From assembly GCA_003157595.1 (NCBI GenBank), contig PMKB01000129.1:1-24838 (forward strand): a stretch of DNA of 24,838 nucleotides, given 5' to 3'. Shown in pieces: positions 22,501-24,838 of the stretch. Numbering within the stretch: the first letter of the stretch is position 1; every line of letters starts with the position of its first letter. Made by a program: the position numbers and the translations under genes. The stretch is from Solirubrobacterales bacterium (GTDB lineage Bacteria > Actinomycetota > Thermoleophilia > Solirubrobacterales > Solirubrobacteraceae). Under the pieces are notes generated by a model. It did no database searches. It saw only the letters and a program-made list of their open reading frames with translations, and was not told the origin of the DNA.

Positions 22501-23055
22501 ATGTATCCGGTCGCCCTGGGCGTGATCGGCAACGCGCGCGGGCGCCAGCGCCGCCGCTACCTCAGCACCGCCGCAGCGTTGCTGGTCTGCTCCGGCGCGG
22601 CAACCGGCTTCATCGCCAGCCGTACACCAAGCCCGCCGATGTTGCCACCCCAAGCCGGCGAGGCAACGCGCGTCGCGCCGGCGACGGTGCTCGCGCAAAC
22701 GCCGTCGATGGGGGTGGCTTGCCTGACACGGGCGTGCGACGCGGTCGGCCTAGCCGTCTGGCTGCGACAGCCTGCCACGCACGTGAGCGCCACAATCGCA
22801 GGACACCCACTGACTTTGACTACGCGCGGCGCTCAGCTCTACCTTCCGCCGTCGCGATATCGCAACGGCACCATGCTGGTCGGCTATCTCACGCCGCTGC
22901 GGGCGATCACGCCGTTGCGACTCACCACGATCGCTCCGACGATGTGGGCGTCAGGCAGCGGTCCCGACCCGCTCGTGCGGCTGCGCATCGACTACAGCAG
23001 CGGCCGCGTACTCCTCACCCAACTTCGTATCCCAATCCAACCCGGCTGGGGCTAG
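22501..23055 (+). CDS. Membrane-anchored or secreted protein of unknown function (184 aa)
   Basis: A basic N-terminus (GNARGRQRRRYLS) precedes one hydrophobic segment (about residues 24-39, AAALLVCSGAATGFIA), giving a signal anchor or signal peptide. The extracellular part begins with a Pro-rich linker (RTPSPPMLPPQ) and continues as a strand-rich domain (GLAVWLRQPATHVSATIAGH, QLYLPPSRYRNGTMLVGYLT) with a possible Cys pair (VACLTRACD). No family recognised. Translation probably begins at the first base of the mRNA. Confidence 0.75.
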   Translation: MYPVALGVIGNARGRQRRRYLSTAAALLVCSGAATGFIASRTPSPPMLPPQAGEATRVAPATVLAQTPSMGVACLTRACDAVGLAVWLRQPATHVSATIAGHPLTLTTRGAQLYLPPSRYRNGTMLVGYLTPLRAITPLRLTTIAPTMWASGSGPDPLVRLRIDYSSGRVLLTQLRIPIQPGWG

Positions 23056-23121
23056 CCGACGTCCGACGTAGTCGCCCGCTCTCGCGTTGCGCGGCACCGA
23101 GCACTCGGTGGGCGACGCCCG

Positions 23122-23586
23122 GTGCCGGAGTATTCGAGCTCGGGCGCTACCGTCCGGGTTGTGGGGCGGCGTCCGTTTGATCCGTGGCGGGAGATTCACG
23201 ATCGGGGTGACGCGGATCTGGCGCTCGCGTTCGGGCGGTTGTTCTGGCCGGTGTTCGTCGAGCGGCGTGGGTGCGTCTTGATCGAGCATCGCGCCGACGA
23301 CGACGCGGTCGCGGAGACTCTGCAGCGGGCGGACGGCGATCTTCGCCGGGTCGAGGAGCTGTTGAACCGGGTTTCCCTGCGTCAGGAGATGCCCTTTGAG
23401 GACAGCGAGGTCGAGGACGAGACGTTCCTCGAGGTTGGGCGGATCCTGCAGCGCAGTTGGCTGGCCGCGCTGGCCGAGCAGTTCCCAGGCCGGCAGTTCG
23501 TCGTTGAGCTGCTCGACTCTGAGGATGACTGGCACGGGCCGACGCTCTACCTCACGAGCGCGCCGCTGGCCGGGCCCGCGGGCTGA
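23122..23586 (+). CDS. Hypothetical soluble protein (154 aa)
   Basis: Acidic protein with protein-like composition: RPFDPWREIHDRGDADLALA, FGRLFWPVFVERRGCVLIEH, an acidic helical middle (ETLQRADGDLRRVEELLNRV), then FLEVGRILQRSWLAALAEQF and RQFVVELLDSEDDWHGPTLY. No signal peptide or membrane span. The start GTG 23122 lacks a clear ribosome binding site and could be slightly downstream. Function not recognised; an alpha/beta fold is likely. Confidence 0.7.
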   Translation: MPEYSSSGATVRVVGRRPFDPWREIHDRGDADLALAFGRLFWPVFVERRGCVLIEHRADDDAVAETLQRADGDLRRVEELLNRVSLRQEMPFEDSEVEDETFLEVGRILQRSWLAALAEQFPGRQFVVELLDSEDDWHGPTLYLTSAPLAGPAG

Positions 23587-23667
23587 AGCTCCGAGCGCCG
23601 CTGCGCGGGCTGACCGCGGCGGTGCTAGAGCGCCTGGTCGTCCGCAGTCCCGACGATTGGAGGATCC

Positions 23668-24348
23668 ATGAACGCGATGATCGATGTTGCTGGTCGGCGC
23701 CGCTCACCGGCAGCGATGCCGGGCTACCATGCCGGCCGGCCGCCGCGCTACCCGGCCGACCCGCCACGGGTCGAGGAGATCATCGCCGTGATGCGCCACG
23801 CCGGCCCAGGCTCCCACGGCGACCGCACGCGCGGGCTGATCGTCGTGCTCTGGCGCTCCGGCCTGCGCATCGCCGAGGCGCTTGACCTGCGCGAATCGGA
23901 TCTCGACGAGCGCCGCGGCGCGCTGCTCGTGCGCCACGGCAAGGGCGGCAAGCGGCGCGAGGTAGGCATGGACGAGTGGGGCTGGGAACAACTCCGGCCC
24001 TGACTCAGCCAACGCGCTCAGCTTCCCATCGGCCGGCTGTTCTGCGTGATCGAAGGCCCGACCTGCGGGCGGCCGTGGGCGCCCGGCGCGGTCCGCACGC
24101 ACCTGCGACGACTCGCTGTCGAGGCCGGGGTGCGCAGACGATTCGCGCCCCACCAGCTACGCCTTGCCCATGCGGTTGAGATGGCCCGTGAAGGCGTCCC
24201 CTTGAACGTGATCCAACGCCAGCTCGGACACACCGACCTCGGCGTCACATCCGTCTACCTCCAAGGCATCGACAACGCCGAAATCATCAACACCATCCAC
24301 GCCAGAACACCACCGATGATGCCCGCCAGCGGCGGCCTACAACTCTGA
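23668..24348 (+). pseudogene. Tyrosine recombinase/integrase interrupted by an in-frame stop
   Basis: Short site-specific recombinase lacking an obvious N-terminal core-binding domain. From ATG 23668 the catalytic R67 (WRSGLRIAEAL) and K92 (GKGGKRREVG) are encoded. TGA at 24001-24003 then stops the frame in LRP-stop-LSQRAQ. The same frame continues without further stops to 24348 with H162 and R165 (HQLR), H188 (QLGHTDL) and nucleophile Y197 (VYLQG). All six catalytic positions are thus present around one stop, most simply a TGG-to-TGA change (Trp112). A fragment restarting at GTG 24046 would lack R67 and K92 and be inactive. The RH after HQL has become RL, another sign of decay. Confidence 0.88.
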
Positions 24349-24654
24349 CCGCACCGCGACGCGTGAGCCGGAGGGAGTGCTGAGTTTCGCGCGTTGCGAC
24401 AGCGCAGGCGCGACTACGGGAGAACCGCGTCAGGCTCGCAACGAGGGATGTCCAGCCCGCTCGGGCTCAGCACCCGTCACTAACCCGCCACCTACCGGGC
24501 AGATCATCAACTAGACGGCCTGACACCAGACGGAACAAACCCGGTATGCACTACACACGTATCAGCTTGTACGGCTCGGTGCTAGGATTATTTGGGTCAA
24601 TCGGTTAGCCATGCGGCTCGCTGAAACGCGTGGCTAACCCTGTGGAGTCGCGCG
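24349..24654. other. Intergenic region with a putative promoter before the DQT-repeat gene
   Basis: No coding frame is supported. TAGGAT at 24583-24588 could be a -10 element, though no good -35 is seen. It would start a 5' UTR of about 60 bases containing the hairpin at 24603-24639 and the ribosome binding site GGAG at 24644-24647. Confidence 0.4.
24603..24639 (+). promoter_or_regulatory. 13-bp hairpin in the leader of the DQT-repeat gene
   Basis: GGTTAGCCATGCG (24603-24615) and CGCGTGGCTAACC (24627-24639) pair over 13 bp with one G-U, closing an 11-base loop GCTCGCTGAAA. It ends four bases before the GGAG of the next gene, so it could act on translation or terminate early. It does not match a riboswitch class I can name. 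Confidence 0.5.
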
Positions 24655-24838
24655 GTGGGCAGCCCAGCGCAAGGTGGCAGCGACATCGGCCCCAGTGGCG
24701 GGCGCAGCGACCGGGAGCCGGACAGCATGCCGGTTTCGGGGCCGCCTGAGCCTGATCAGACTCTCGCCGACCGCGAGCAGACCGTCGCGGATGCAGACCA
24801 GACGGGCTCTGACGGCGACCAGACCGCAGCCGACAGCG
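24655..24838 (+). CDS. DQT-heptad-repeat protein, N-terminal part only
   Basis: The frame from GTG 24655 (GGAG seven bases upstream) is open to the window end. After a Gly/Ser-rich start it enters a seven-residue repeat, DQTLADR-EQTVADA-DQTGSDG-DQTAADS, with Asp/Glu-Gln-Thr at fixed spacing. Such repeats form acidic N-terminal coiled or extended regions in actinobacterial signalling proteins, including GGDEF-domain and sensor proteins; this link is from memory of the family, since the catalytic part lies outside the window. ATG 24727 is an alternative start. Confidence 0.6.
   Translation, partial: MGSPAQGGSDIGPSGGRSDREPDSMPVSGPPEPDQTLADREQTVADADQTGSDGDQTAADS

Noticed and set aside
15141..23152. 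14-base match between 15141-15154 and 23139-23152
   Set aside because: Matches of this length are expected by chance several times in a window of this size and GC content. There is no tRNA or element context at the second site.
24001..24003. TGA read as selenocysteine in the integrase
   Set aside because: The position is a linker, not a redox site, and no SECIS-like hairpin directly follows. A Trp-to-stop mutation is simpler.
24603..24639. Cyclic-di-GMP riboswitch upstream of a possible GGDEF gene
   Set aside because: Only a simple hairpin is visible. The conserved core and second helix of GEMM-type riboswitches cannot be found.
1..24838. CRISPR array or insertion-sequence transposase
   Set aside because: No regularly spaced repeats and no transposase motif were seen. 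The only recombinase is the broken tyrosine integrase.

Overview
The window is strongly GC-rich. It uses GTG, TTG and ATG starts and resembles a soil actinobacterium, most likely of class Thermoleophilia (Solirubrobacterales-like). This placement is an inference from base composition, leaderless-type promoters, DUF2182/DUF1326, collagen-like and DQT-repeat proteins, and the look of the integrase. No rRNA or marker gene is present to confirm it. About 30 protein genes, one tRNA-Arg, two tRNA 3'-end fragments and several decayed genes can be supported.

Layout. 1-4.07 kb: the end of an M24 aminopeptidase, a HAD phosphatase coupled by ATGA overlap to a 55-residue membrane protein, a PRC-barrel protein, and a convergent luciferase-like flavin monooxygenase. 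4.24-7.8 kb: tRNA-Arg(UCU), a secreted serpin with a frameshift at its reactive-centre loop, an F420-type (DUF385) nitroreductase, an APH-fold kinase, a small secreted protein and a convergent SDR. 8.66-15.05 kb: a block bounded by a 22-bp direct repeat of a tRNA 3' end. It holds four glycosyltransferases, a PqqD-like protein, an HprK-related kinase and a 105-residue Tat-signal protein with two cysteines. 15.1-17.1 kb: an apparently 5'-truncated Gly-rich/Ig-like gene, a collagen-like surface protein and an orphan. 17.2-20.4 kb: two NTF2-like proteins around a RidA, then divergent DUF2182 and DUF1326 genes. 20.4-24.8 kb: a secreted orphan, a MazE/PIN toxin-antitoxin pair under a palindrome, two orphans, a tyrosine recombinase broken by a stop codon, and the start of a DQT-heptad-repeat gene behind a strong hairpin.

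The most interesting candidate is the 10.87-14.79 kb gene set. It runs GT4, PqqD-like (RiPP-recognition fold), HprK-related kinase, Tat-exported two-Cys protein, then a GT2-TPR glycosyltransferase of the general SunS-like architecture, with two more glycosyltransferases divergent from it. It reads like a dedicated system that chaperones, phosphorylates and/or glycosylates one small exported protein, and it sits between tRNA-derived repeats that suggest a transferred island. The function is inference; the gene content, order, overlaps and repeats are visible.

A second window-wide pattern is leaderless promoter geometry. Three genes have TTGAC(A/C/G), a 17-nt spacer, a -10 hexamer and exactly six bases before the start codon. 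Several others show only the -10 at six to eight bases.
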